A stretch of DNA of 64,000 nucleotides from contig LIHN01000005.1 of NCBI GenBank assembly GCA_001314545.1, positions 1 to 64,000 on the forward strand, in the 5' to 3' direction. This DNA comes from Bacteroidetes bacterium HLUCCA01 (GTDB lineage: Bacteria; Bacteroidota; Rhodothermia; Balneolales; HLUCCA01). Shown here one piece after another: positions 8,351 through 17,397 of this stretch. The notes beneath the pieces were generated by a model. It ran no database searches, was not told where the DNA came from, and saw only the letters and a list, made by a program, of their open reading frames with translations. A program made the position numbers and the translations under genes. How positions within the stretch are numbered: position 1 is the first letter of the stretch; each line of letters begins with the position of its first letter.

Positions 8351-8504
8351 GAATATGAGCTTGGATTCAGGGTTTTTCCTTCTATCCTCTCAAGCGCATA
8401 ATCTGTTCGGGGAGCGACATGGCTCTTGTCGGCACCTAGATTTTATGGTCCGGTGCAGGACTCAGGGCCGGGGCACGGATTGGTCTCGTACTCGCATCCC
8501 CGGC

Positions 8505-8798
8505 TCACCATCGCTCCCGGACGCCGAGCTCTTTGGGCGATGCCAGCAGGCTGAAATGGGTGTGGGCGGTGCTGTACAGGACATCTGGCAGGATGATTGC
8601 CAGCACGGCACCGGCAGCAATGGCATTGGGCCCGATGAAATTGGTGCCGAATTTGCGGTCCGGATTGTGGCGGGTGGCATAGGCGAAGTTGTACCAGGAC
8701 AGCGCGGCTATACCCGTGGTCACTGCCAGCAGTTCAGGCTGGTCGTTCAGCGCCGCAGGAATGCTGCCCAGGGCGGTGAGTGCGTAGAATCCACACAT
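8505..8798 (-). CDS. Small membrane protein, function unknown
   Basis: The track ORF begins at 8909 inside the upstream hydrolase gene. The reading becomes protein-like only from the ATG at 8798 (MCGFYALTALGSIPAAL), giving about 97 residues. Three hydrophobic segments are visible (near 2-17, 22-40 and 57-76), with a polar linker, ATRHNPDRKFGTNFIGPNA. It lies 37 nt downstream of the serine hydrolase stop on the same strand, so co-transcription is possible. The family is not recognised. It could be a C-terminal remnant of a longer protein, but no upstream frame supports that. Confidence 0.5.
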   Translation of the reverse strand: MCGFYALTALGSIPAALNDQPELLAVTTGIAALSWYNFAYATRHNPDRKFGTNFIGPNAIAAGAVLAIILPDVLYSTAHTHFSLLASPKELGVRERW

Positions 8799-8835
8799 CG
8801 GATGATACGGAATCCGGTGTGCTATTGAAAACCAT

Positions 8836-10128
8836 CTACTCCTTAACGGTCTCCAGCAGCTGAAAAACCGCCTCCTCGACCTGATAAAAGGAGGTTTCTC
8901 CATAGGCAAAGGGCTGCTTGCTGCCGTTGGTCATGAAAATAACCCCAGTGCCGGTAGCCGGATCAACATATACATCGCTGAGTAGTCCATAGGCAATGCC
9001 CGGGTGGCCGGTCATGGGCACGCCCACGAAAATCACATCCTTGCCGGGCTCTCCGGTAAGCCGGTGCAGCCCCAGTCCGAAGGAGCGCCAGAAGTCGTCC
9101 CAGGTATCACCGTTGCTCCCATCGTACCGCCAGTTTTCAGCCATCATCTCGCGGAGGGTTTCGGCCTGCAGGATGCGCACGGGCTGAGGGGTGGAGAAAG
9201 TGGTCTGCCCCTGGTTGAGCAGAACATCGGCCAGGGTGATAAGCCCACGAGTGCTGATTCGAAGTCCGCCCTGGGGTGCGTAGATGAGACCGTTGTGGCC
9301 GGGTTCGTACCCTTCATACCCCCGGTCAGCAGGGGGCGCATCGGCGTAGAAATCGATCTGCGGGGTCCAGGCATCGTTTTGGAAGCGGTACAGTGCGGCG
9401 ATGTGTTCCGGACGGATATCGGTGATGTTGAAGGAGGCCTCGACCCCGAGGGGCTCAAACAGGTGCGACCGGGCGTAGAGATCAAATCGCTGTCCGGAGA
9501 CGCGTTCGATGACGCTGGCGATGAGGCCCCAGGCGGCGTTGCTGTAGGAGAAGTACGTGCCGGGACAGTGTTCGGAGAAGATGTCCGGACTGTAGCCCGA
9601 CCAGCGCCGGGTGCCGTCGGTGCCGGTGAAGAGCATGCGAAGGGGGAGGCGCTCGGCTATCATGGTGCGGGCGAAGGCACTATAGGTGGGACCGTCGGCA
9701 ATGCCGGAGGTGTGTCCGAGGAGCATGCGCAGGGTCACGGGCTCATCGGGCCAGTGCGGGCTGCGAAGCTCCCAGCCGAGGTACCGGCTGACATCGGCGT
9801 CCAGGTCAACCAGCCCCTGCTCATACAGCTGCATGAGGGCCATGGCCGTGAGTGATTTGCTGGGAGAGGCGATGCGGACTACGCTGTTGGCATCGAGCGG
9901 TGTTTGGGTTTCGCGAACGGCCAGGCCGGTGTACCCCTCGTAGGCTACCTGAAAGTCCTGAATGTACACCACAGCCAGTCCCATAAGTTCAAAATCGGCA
10001 GCAATCTGTTCAAGTCCCCGGTCCAGGGTCGTGGTTTGGTCGGGTGTGAGCGGTTGAGAAGGATCCGCCGGTGTGCAGGCGGTCAGCTGCAGGGTTAGCA
10101 GGATGAACAGGCAGCAGGTGATTTTCAT
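8836..10128 (-). CDS. Beta-lactamase-family serine hydrolase, lipoprotein
   Basis: I start this at the ATG at 10128 rather than the upstream TTG, giving 430 residues with a lipoprotein signal (MKITCCLFILLTLQLTAC, lipid Cys18). The class-C beta-lactamase/PBP fold is indicated by the nucleophile motif SPSK at about residues 88-91, the tyrosine motif YSN (in FSYSNAAW), and HPG near the end in the KTG position. Family members include D-amino-acid peptidases, esterases and beta-lactamase-like enzymes, and the substrate cannot be read from sequence. It would be anchored in the envelope facing the periplasm or surface. Length is normal for the family. The start of a small membrane protein follows within 40 nt. 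Confidence 0.86.
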   Translation of the reverse strand: MKITCCLFILLTLQLTACTPADPSQPLTPDQTTTLDRGLEQIAADFELMGLAVVYIQDFQVAYEGYTGLAVRETQTPLDANSVVRIASPSKSLTAMALMQLYEQGLVDLDADVSRYLGWELRSPHWPDEPVTLRMLLGHTSGIADGPTYSAFARTMIAERLPLRMLFTGTDGTRRWSGYSPDIFSEHCPGTYFSYSNAAWGLIASVIERVSGQRFDLYARSHLFEPLGVEASFNITDIRPEHIAALYRFQNDAWTPQIDFYADAPPADRGYEGYEPGHNGLIYAPQGGLRISTRGLITLADVLLNQGQTTFSTPQPVRILQAETLREMMAENWRYDGSNGDTWDDFWRSFGLGLHRLTGEPGKDVIFVGVPMTGHPGIAYGLLSDVYVDPATGTGVIFMTNGSKQPFAYGETSFYQVEEAVFQLLETVKE

Positions 10129-10299
10129 GAGCAACAGCAATAGGTGCGAGGGTTTCAGATTAGTGTGGGGAGGTTTTCAACCGTGATGTGTTCTACGTGT
10201 TGTTTGTGTGTGCGAGGGTTTCCGGGTTGGCGTGCGGAGTGGGCGCAGCACGGGTTGAATGTACCGAAAAGTTGGTTGTTTCAACGGGACTATCGTGTG

Positions 10300-11502
10300 T
10301 TACTCCAAATCCAGACGGTCGGTCTTGCGCACAATGGTGTGGATTACCGTATCAATTTCGTGGATGGACTGCTCGATGTGGCTGAGCATTTCGCGGGTTT
10401 CTCCATCGCACCCTTCATGGTCTTTCATATTGATAAGGATGGTTGACATCCGGCACAGAGGACCTCGCAGCTCGTGCGACTGCAGCCAGGCAATTTCCCG
10501 CAGTTTCTCGTTTTGCTGCTCAATTTCGCCGACCTGCTGTTTGACCAGTTGATTCAGCCTTCGGTTTAGTCCCAAAAACATAGCCAGAGCAACGATAATT
10601 AGTGCAAATGCACCGATGACCAGTTTGTAATGGAGCTCCCAGAATCCCGGGGCCTCACTCAGGGTGATTTCCATGGGCGACTGCAGCAGCATCTGGTCGT
10701 AATCGTCGGGCAGGGCATCCACGTAGCTGCTCAGGACGTCAAATAACTCCGGTTCCGACTTGACCACACCAATGGCCAGTTTCCATTCAAAATCGGATTC
10801 CGGTCCGAGCACCAGGTTTTGAATGCCGTAACGGCGGATCAGGTATCCGGCTGTGAGTACGTCGGTCATCATGGCATCGGCCTGGCCGTAAGCGGTTTGG
10901 ATCATGGCGGAGAGTTCGTCTTCAACCGGAATCCATGTTGCATCGGGCAGTGTCTGCATCAGATACTCGGTCGATGCGTAATTGCGGACTACGGCCACGG
11001 TGCTGTTGTTCAACTCGGTTTTGGTACGGATGGGGGCACTACGCCTGGTCAGGATGACCATGGGGATGGTCAGAAAGGGATCGGTAAAGTTGAGGTAGGT
11101 TTCACGCGCTGGGGTTGGGTGGATTCCGATGGACAGATGCGCACCGCCGGTTTGCAGGGAGTCCAGGATTTCGGTCCAGGTGTTCAGCTGGATCCGCTGA
11201 ATCTGCAGGCCGGTCTGAAGCTCCATCTGCGATACGAAATCGGCCAGAATGCCGGTATGTTCATCGCGGAAGTTGAAATAATCCAGGGGCTCCCAGTCGG
11301 GCGAGGGGGCGTAGATATAGGTGCGGGTGTCGGGCTGGGCTACGGTGGTATGAACGCAAAGGAAGGTTGCCAAAACCATGGTACACAACACGAACAGTCG
11401 GAATCGGGCGGACCGTAGCGAGGTATGGGGTGCCGGTGTTGCTATTGGCGGGGGGATGGTGCCCATGAGGTGAAATTGGTTTGATGGGTAAAAGATAGGC
11501 AT
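10300..11502 (-). CDS. Solute-binding sensor with orphan histidine-kinase dimerization domain
   Basis: This 400-residue protein has a signal-type segment near 33-56. A periplasmic family-3 solute-binding domain follows at about 60-285 (YLNFTDPFLTIPMVILTRR, and later QADAMMTDVLTAGYLIRRYG). A transmembrane helix occupies about 292-313. A cytoplasmic coiled segment leads to an H-box, AWLQSHELRGPLCRMS, with His343. The chain ends about 50 residues later, at the close of the dimerization domain, and no N, G1 or G2 box of a HATPase domain is present or encoded downstream. It resembles BvgS/HisJ-type sensors but lacks the kinase core. Either it is phosphorylated or engaged by another kinase or phosphotransfer protein, or it is a truncated gene. 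Two start codons (11502, 11466) are possible. Confidence 0.78.
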   Translation of the reverse strand: MPIFYPSNQFHLMGTIPPPIATPAPHTSLRSARFRLFVLCTMVLATFLCVHTTVAQPDTRTYIYAPSPDWEPLDYFNFRDEHTGILADFVSQMELQTGLQIQRIQLNTWTEILDSLQTGGAHLSIGIHPTPARETYLNFTDPFLTIPMVILTRRSAPIRTKTELNNSTVAVVRNYASTEYLMQTLPDATWIPVEDELSAMIQTAYGQADAMMTDVLTAGYLIRRYGIQNLVLGPESDFEWKLAIGVVKSEPELFDVLSSYVDALPDDYDQMLLQSPMEITLSEAPGFWELHYKLVIGAFALIIVALAMFLGLNRRLNQLVKQQVGEIEQQNEKLREIAWLQSHELRGPLCRMSTILINMKDHEGCDGETREMLSHIEQSIHEIDTVIHTIVRKTDRLDLE

Positions 11503-11722
11503 TTATTCAGTTAGATATGGATTTCGTACTAAATCCGCCATTTGACTGCTGGGAAGATTTTTTTGGTGCGGCGCGGCAACCGGCGCGAAATATTCCACAT
11601 ATACATTGCACAACACCAAACTTTGTTACATTTTGCGGTAGGTGAAAAAAAGGTTCACGTTCAGTCGATTTTCAGTGCTTACTGTCTGTTCCGGCTTTTC
11701 TGCGTTTTATCAGCTCTAACCC

Positions 11723-12283
11723 ATGTTTCTGTTCGCACATCTTATGGAGTCGGATTGGATTGAAGGCACCCGAAACGGTGATGAAGGGGCTTATCGCGGG
11801 CTGTTCAACCATTTCTATGCGCCGCTTGCTGCATTTGCCGCTGAGCAGGTGGGCTCGTACGATGCGGGCCGTGAAATTACCCAGGAGGTTTTCATCCGAA
11901 TCTGGCAGTCGCGCGCGGAGTGGAATCCATCGGCCGGCGGACTGAAAACGTACATGTACAGGGCGGTTTACAACCAATGTCTGAATTACATCAAGAAAGA
12001 GAAAACCCGGAAAAAATATGAGGACCGTTCTGTTGAAGGGATGAATTTTACGGATGTTGCCTCGGATTCAACCGCACTGGAGCGGGAGCTGATGGTGATG
12101 CTGGATCGCGCTATTGAGCAGCTCCCTGAGCGCAGGCGCATGGTGTTTGTGCTGCATCGACAGCATGATATGTCGGTGCGCGAGGTAGCCGAGGTCCTGG
12201 CTATATCGCCCAAAACCGTCGAGAATCAGATGGGACTGGCATTGCGGGATTTGCGGGAGGCCCTGGGCGACTATCTTAAGTAG
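11723..12283 (+). CDS. ECF RNA polymerase sigma factor (FecI/SusC-linked type)
   Basis: This 186-residue sigma-70 family protein has region 2 at about 10-85 (YRGLFNHFYAPLAAFA, ITQEVFIRIWQSR, KTYMYRAVYNQCLNYIKKEK) and region 4 at about 125-180 (LPERRRMVFVLHRQHDMSVREVAEVLAISPKTVENQM). Region 3 is lacking, as in ECF sigmas. It heads a FecR, SusC and SusD series. The expected logic is that substrate binding at the STN-bearing outer-membrane protein is relayed through FecR to release this sigma, which then transcribes the uptake genes. The start may be ATG 11723 or ATG 11744. The functional link comes from gene order and is strong for this phylum. Confidence 0.92.
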   Translation: MFLFAHLMESDWIEGTRNGDEGAYRGLFNHFYAPLAAFAAEQVGSYDAGREITQEVFIRIWQSRAEWNPSAGGLKTYMYRAVYNQCLNYIKKEKTRKKYEDRSVEGMNFTDVASDSTALERELMVMLDRAIEQLPERRRMVFVLHRQHDMSVREVAEVLAISPKTVENQMGLALRDLREALGDYLK

Positions 12284-12454
12284 TGCAGTGCAAAGGGTCT
12301 GCGGCGTTCAGTTCCAAGGCACAGACAGCGTGAAGAGCTGGTTCAGCCGGGGCAGCAGCTTCAGTTTTACCCTGTCTGCAGGCCATCTGTGTAAACCTGA
12401 AATCCCGGCTCACCCAAAATTTTTTTGAAAAAAAATCACAGGTCTTTGGGGGAA

Positions 12455-12469
12455 AGCGCTTCCAGCGCT
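12455..12469 (+). promoter_or_regulatory. AGCGCT repeat next to fecR start
   Basis: AGCGCT at 12455-12460 and 12464-12469 flank TCC, within GGAAAGCGCTTCCAGCGCTG. The core AAGCGCTT is the same as in the two operators upstream of the amylase gene at 47.8 kb. It lies 13 nt before the FecR ATG, after an A/T tract (TTTTTTTGAAAAAAAAT). It could be an operator, part of a promoter or a leader hairpin; the sequence alone does not decide. Confidence 0.3.
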
Positions 12470-12482
12470 GTCTTAGTACCAT

Positions 12483-13556
12483 ATGAAAGAACACCAATCT
12501 GCATACAATGAAGAAGCGTGGCGCCTGATCGTCCGGTATCTTGACGGAAGTCTGACCGACGTGGAGCAGGTGGATGTAAGCGAAAGGCTTGCCTCAGACC
12601 CGCATTTCGCCCATTTGATGGAGCATGCCCGTACGCTATGGTCGGCCTCGCGTTACCGGTCCGGCGCCTCACCCATGCTGGGTGAAGACATCCGGCGCGA
12701 CTGGGAAAAGGTTGCGGAAGCCATCCAGCGAGATACCCGTTCAACGCAGCGCAATCCGCGCGGCTTGTCGCGCTACGTACACCGACGGCATATTCAGGTC
12801 ATCCGTCTGGCCGCCATTCTGCTGGTAACCATACTCAGCAGCGTGTTTATCACCTACATGGCCCTCAAGCCTGATCCGGCGCCGGTTCAGGAGATGGTGT
12901 TTCGCGAGATTCAGACCGATCGCAATCAGCGTGTGAATCTGATGCTCAGCGATGGAACCGGAGTAAGCCTTTCGGTGGAGAGTCGACTGATCATCCCGGA
13001 TAAATTCGCCCCGGATGTCCGACAAGTAGAGCTGACCGGCGAGGCTCGTTTCGATGTGGCTCATGCCCCAAACCGTCCTTTTCTCATCCGCAGCGGGGAT
13101 GTTACCGTTCAGGTTCTGGGTACCGATTTCGGTGTACGGGCCTATGAGAACGAGAATCGGGTAGATGTCGTTGTGAAGAGCGGCAGCGTGGCCGTTGAAC
13201 GAAATGGCGTTTCAGACCCTGAGCGGGTTGTACTCTCGCCCGGCCAACTGGTGAGCGTGAGGGCCGGAAATCAGCCGATGGTTACCCGCGATGTCAACGC
13301 CGATGATTACCTGGGCTGGATGAATGGTCGCATGAAGTTTCATGAAACGCCGTTTTCCGAGGTTATTTCCCAGCTGGAGCGGTGGTATGATATCCAAATT
13401 GTAACGCGCGATCAGGAAATTAATGAATTTGTACTGACTGCACTGCTGGATGTGCGGTCTATGGAGCACGTGTTTGAGGTTATTTCACAGTCGCTCAAAC
13501 TGAATTACTGGATTGAGGAAGATCGCGTGGAGCTGACGGTCCGACCGGTACGCTGA
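12483..13556 (+). CDS. FecR-family anti-sigma factor / transmembrane signal relay
   Basis: This 357-residue protein has a cytoplasmic N-terminal helical anti-sigma region (about 8-55, EAWRLIVRYLDGSLTDVE), one transmembrane helix at about 106-127 (IRLAAILLVTILSSVFITYMAL), a periplasmic FecR domain (about 140-245, VELTGEARFDVAHAPNRPFLIRS and VLGTDFGVRAYE) and a C-terminal secretin/TonB-N-like module (about 285-355, MKFHETPFSEVISQLERWYDI). This is the standard Bacteroidota FecR layout. It would hold the ECF sigma inactive until signalled by the periplasmic STN domain of the SusC-like receptor encoded next. It is one gene downstream of the sigma with a 200-nt gap, so it may have its own promoter. 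Confidence 0.92.
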   Translation: MKEHQSAYNEEAWRLIVRYLDGSLTDVEQVDVSERLASDPHFAHLMEHARTLWSASRYRSGASPMLGEDIRRDWEKVAEAIQRDTRSTQRNPRGLSRYVHRRHIQVIRLAAILLVTILSSVFITYMALKPDPAPVQEMVFREIQTDRNQRVNLMLSDGTGVSLSVESRLIIPDKFAPDVRQVELTGEARFDVAHAPNRPFLIRSGDVTVQVLGTDFGVRAYENENRVDVVVKSGSVAVERNGVSDPERVVLSPGQLVSVRAGNQPMVTRDVNADDYLGWMNGRMKFHETPFSEVISQLERWYDIQIVTRDQEINEFVLTALLDVRSMEHVFEVISQSLKLNYWIEEDRVELTVRPVR

Positions 13557-13795
13557 CACGATAGATTACCTGCTGGTGCATCGAACCCACCGCAGGCAGA
13601 AACAGACAACCGGGACGGCACTTTCCGAACCGGTTTAACATTGGATTTTTGAATCTTGGAAACTGATTGATGGGCGGAGTGTCCCAGGGCGCATCCGTCA
13701 TATGGCAGTTTCCCAATCTTGGATACACGAGGAAAAGGGCACGGTTGCCGTAAGGTGGCTGCTGCTGTAAGGGTCAACAAAACAAAGGTACGTCA

Positions 13796-16700
13796 ATGAT
13801 ACATAGATGCTTTACAATATGTCTGATGATGTCTGTGCTGATTCCGCTTGCGGGTTTCAGTCAGCGCGCGGATCTGCCCGTTAATGCGCTGGCAGCCAAC
13901 GCACTGATGATGCAGACCGAGAACACGGTATTTTATACGGTACGGGAGTACGGTAATGATATTGCTGAACTTCAGCGCCGGGTAGATGCTTCGTTCGTGG
14001 ATCAGCCCAGAAAACAGGTGCTGCTCGAGATTGCCCGACAGGGGAACCTGGGACTGGCCATCAACGCCGAAATGCCGGTGATGAACGAGTCGGTCACACT
14101 GGAATTTGCCAATACAACGGTTGCCGATGCATTGCATCAAACCCTGGCAACAACGCCGTTCGAGGCCGCTATTTCACGACATCGTGAAATCCTGATTGTA
14201 AATCGCCCGTTGCCTACCCGCTCGCAAACCCGCACGCAGGCCCAGCAACGCCGCACCATCACCGGTAACATTGTGGATGCCGTCACCGATGAGCCGCTTA
14301 TCGGGGTCAGTATTCTGGTCGAGGGTACCGCTTCCGGCACCACCACCGATTTTGATGGCAATTACTCCCTGGTTTTGCCCGAGGGCGGACAGGTTCTGGT
14401 GGTTTCCTACATCGGCTACCGTACCCAGAATGTTGAAATCGGGGATCGCAGCGAGATTGACATCCGACTTGAGCCCGATGTTCTCGGACTGGATGACCTG
14501 GTCGTAGTTGGATACGGGGTGCAGCAACGACGTGAAGTCACCGGATCCATCGCATCGGTATCTATGGAACAGATTCGCGAGATTCCATCGGCCAGCTTTG
14601 AAAATGCGATTTTGGGTCGACTGGCGGGTGTGCAGGTTCAGGAGCCTTCCGGTGTTCCCGGTGCCGGTCCTGAAATCCGTATCCGTGGGGTAGCTACTGT
14701 AACCGCCGGAACCGATCCGCTCTACGTTATAGATGGCTTCCCTTTCACCCGAAACCCATCGCTTCAGGGTCGGAACCTGCGACTTGGCGGGAACTTCACC
14801 GAGCCGGCCATCAACCCCATGGCCACCATCAACCAGAACGATATTCAGTCGATTGAAATTCTCAAAGATGCCTCCGCGGCCGCCATTTACGGTTCCCGGG
14901 GTTCCAATGGTGTTGTACTGGTGACTACCAACCGCGGACTTCGGGGAGGCGGCGCACCACGAATCAGTTACAACAGTTTCGTCGGTGTTCAGGAGGTGGG
15001 TCGACGCGTAGACCTGATGAACGCCGAGGAGCTTATTGACTTCGTCATCGATGCCCGTAACAACAACTTCCGTCAGAAATATCCGAATCTGCCGCTGGTT
15101 AATCCGCGGACCAACGAAGGTCGGCCGAATGACGGCAACGTATTGATACCGGAGAGTTTCATAAACTGGGACGGCACCGATACCGACTGGCAGAGCGAGA
15201 TGTTCCAGCGCGCCCTTACCAGCTCGCACAACGTATCTATCGCCGGCGGCAACAGCGATGTGGGCTATTACATTTCAACCGGTGTGTTTTCACAGGATGG
15301 TATTGTTGACCGCACCGGGTTCGACCGCTACACGCTCATGAGTAACGTAGAAGCCCGCGTCAATGACAAGCTTGAAGTTGGCGTAACCTTTAATCCATCC
15401 TACGCCCAGCATCAGCGTCTGCCGGTCAATAACCCGTACTTCTCACAGCCTCCGGGCGTGATTTACTCAGGTATTGTGACCTCGCCGACCGTTTCGCCAC
15501 GGAATCCGGACGGAACACTCAACCAGACCAATAACCAGGCACACATCGGCAACGGTATGACCGATGCGAGCAATGCCCTGGCCATTATTGAATATGTAGA
15601 TGATGAAATCCGTCATATCCGCGCTTTCGGTACGATGTATGCCAACTATGAAATTCTTCCGAACTTCGTGTACCGGGCCTATTTTGGTGCCGACGTAAAC
15701 GACTTCAAGCGTGATTTTTATCTGGCGCGTGACTTCCGTTTCCGTACGCAGACCACCGGGAACCCGTACGCACAGGCAAACGCGTCACGATCGCTGAACT
15801 GGATTACCGAGCATACCTTCAACTACAGCAACGAAGTGGGTGATCACCGCTATAACATGCTGGCCGGTGTTACAGCCCAGCGTGAGGATGTTTCTCAGAA
15901 CATGGTTTTTGCCGTGAACTTCCCGGATGACCTGGTCCGTACCCTGAATGCCGGGCAGATTGCCGGCGGATTCAGCCAGGCGGAGGAGTGGTCGCTGCTG
16001 TCGTATCTGTCGCGATTGAACTATACCTTCCGCGACAAGTATTTCACCACGCTGACCATCCGCGCCGACCGCTCATCGCGTTTTGGTACCGATAATCAGT
16101 GGGGGGTATTCCCGTCGGTATCAGCCGGCTGGCTCATGTCAGAGGAAGGATTTATCCGTGATCTTCCGCAGATTAATTACCTGCGGTTGCGTGCCAGTAT
16201 TGGTCAGACCGGTAACTTCCTGATTCCCAACTACGGTGCCATCGGCTTATTGGGTGCTGAAAACTATCCCTACGGAACCGGTGTATTTGGCGGTGTTTCA
16301 CCCAGTACCATCAGTAACCGTCAGCTAAGCTGGGAGACTACTACCCAGAGTGGTGCGGGTATTGATCTGGGACTGCTGGAAGACCGGGTAACCATGACCT
16401 TTGATTACTACTATGCCATAACCAACGATTTGCTGCTGAATGTTAACATTCCGTCGGCTTTCGGATACACCACGGCACTCACCAATATCGGTGAAGTACT
16501 CAACCGCGGTTACGAAGTAGCCCTTACCACACGTAATCTGGTAGGGTCGTTTCAGTGGTCAACCGACTTCAACTACTCAACCAACCATAACGAAGTGCTG
16601 AAGCTGGGTCCTGAAGGGGATCCAATTCTCTCGCCGGGCGGTGCAGGTATCCGTCACATCACCATGGTGGGTCAGCCAATCGGCAGTTATTACGGTTTCG

Positions 16701-17371
16701 TGACCGACGGGCTCTACCTCACCGCAGAAGACCTTGCCAATCGTCTGCCGGATGCCTTCGCTCCGAATCCCGGTCTTGGCGACTTCAAATACAAGGATAT
16801 CAACGGTGACGGCGTCATCGATTCGAATGACCGGACCGTAACCGGTAACTACATGCCGGATTTCATTTTCGGTATCACCAACCGGTTCTCTTACGGTGGA
16901 TTTGACGCCAGTATCTTCTTCCAGGGTGTAGTTGGCGGCGAGGTGCTGAACCTCACCTCACGTCACCTGAAAAACGGTGAAGGTAACTTCAACAGCTACG
17001 CAGCCTTCAATGATCGATGGCGATCACCCGAAGATCCGGGCAATGGTAAATTCCCCCGTGCTGACCGTCAGACCGGTGCCTTTGGTGGCGGAAATGACCG
17101 GCCGTCTGATTTCCAGGTGGAAGATGCTACCTACTTCCGCATCCGGAATATCACCATGGGCTATAATGTTCCGGGTCGTTTCCTGGGCAGCTCCATAGCC
17201 AGTGCGAGGCTGTATGCCTCCGTGAACAACGTGTACACCTGGACCAAGTACCTGGGCTTCAACCCGGAGGTCAACAACTGGTCAGGTGCCAGCATGCTCA
17301 CTCAGGGTGAGGATTACGGCGCCTACCCGATGATCCGGACCTTCACGTTCGGTATTAATCTGTCACTTTAA
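13796..17371 (+). CDS. SusC/RagA-family TonB-linked outer-membrane receptor with STN domain
   Basis: This 1191-residue protein has a signal peptide (1-22), then an STN-like periplasmic signalling domain at about 44-137 (QVLLEIARQGNLGLAINAEM, VADALHQTLATTPFE). A carboxypeptidase-regulatory-like domain follows (about 149-230, ITGNIVDAVTDEPLIGVSI and TDFDGNYSL). The TonB box/SusC motif LDDLVVVGYGVQQRREVTGS and plug domain (about 240-370, IEILKDASAAAIYGSRGSNG) lead to a 22-strand-type barrel ending in FTFGINLSL with a terminal aromatic-rich strand. It imports an oligosaccharide or other large nutrient with the SusD lipoprotein, powered by TonB. The STN domain fits regulation through the adjacent FecR and sigma factor. 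Length is typical for STN-bearing members. Confidence 0.95.
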   Translation: MIHRCFTICLMMSVLIPLAGFSQRADLPVNALAANALMMQTENTVFYTVREYGNDIAELQRRVDASFVDQPRKQVLLEIARQGNLGLAINAEMPVMNESVTLEFANTTVADALHQTLATTPFEAAISRHREILIVNRPLPTRSQTRTQAQQRRTITGNIVDAVTDEPLIGVSILVEGTASGTTTDFDGNYSLVLPEGGQVLVVSYIGYRTQNVEIGDRSEIDIRLEPDVLGLDDLVVVGYGVQQRREVTGSIASVSMEQIREIPSASFENAILGRLAGVQVQEPSGVPGAGPEIRIRGVATVTAGTDPLYVIDGFPFTRNPSLQGRNLRLGGNFTEPAINPMATINQNDIQSIEILKDASAAAIYGSRGSNGVVLVTTNRGLRGGGAPRISYNSFVGVQEVGRRVDLMNAEELIDFVIDARNNNFRQKYPNLPLVNPRTNEGRPNDGNVLIPESFINWDGTDTDWQSEMFQRALTSSHNVSIAGGNSDVGYYISTGVFSQDGIVDRTGFDRYTLMSNVEARVNDKLEVGVTFNPSYAQHQRLPVNNPYFSQPPGVIYSGIVTSPTVSPRNPDGTLNQTNNQAHIGNGMTDASNALAIIEYVDDEIRHIRAFGTMYANYEILPNFVYRAYFGADVNDFKRDFYLARDFRFRTQTTGNPYAQANASRSLNWITEHTFNYSNEVGDHRYNMLAGVTAQREDVSQNMVFAVNFPDDLVRTLNAGQIAGGFSQAEEWSLLSYLSRLNYTFRDKYFTTLTIRADRSSRFGTDNQWGVFPSVSAGWLMSEEGFIRDLPQINYLRLRASIGQTGNFLIPNYGAIGLLGAENYPYGTGVFGGVSPSTISNRQLSWETTTQSGAGIDLGLLEDRVTMTFDYYYAITNDLLLNVNIPSAFGYTTALTNIGEVLNRGYEVALTTRNLVGSFQWSTDFNYSTNHNEVLKLGPEGDPILSPGGAGIRHITMVGQPIGSYYGFVTDGLYLTAEDLANRLPDAFAPNPGLGDFKYKDINGDGVIDSNDRTVTGNYMPDFIFGITNRFSYGGFDASIFFQGVVGGEVLNLTSRHLKNGEGNFNSYAAFNDRWRSPEDPGNGKFPRADRQTGAFGGGNDRPSDFQVEDATYFRIRNITMGYNVPGRFLGSSIASARLYASVNNVYTWTKYLGFNPEVNNWSGASMLTQGEDYGAYPMIRTFTFGINLSL

Positions 17372-17397
17372 GGTCAAGGTATAACGAGGTAAATATT

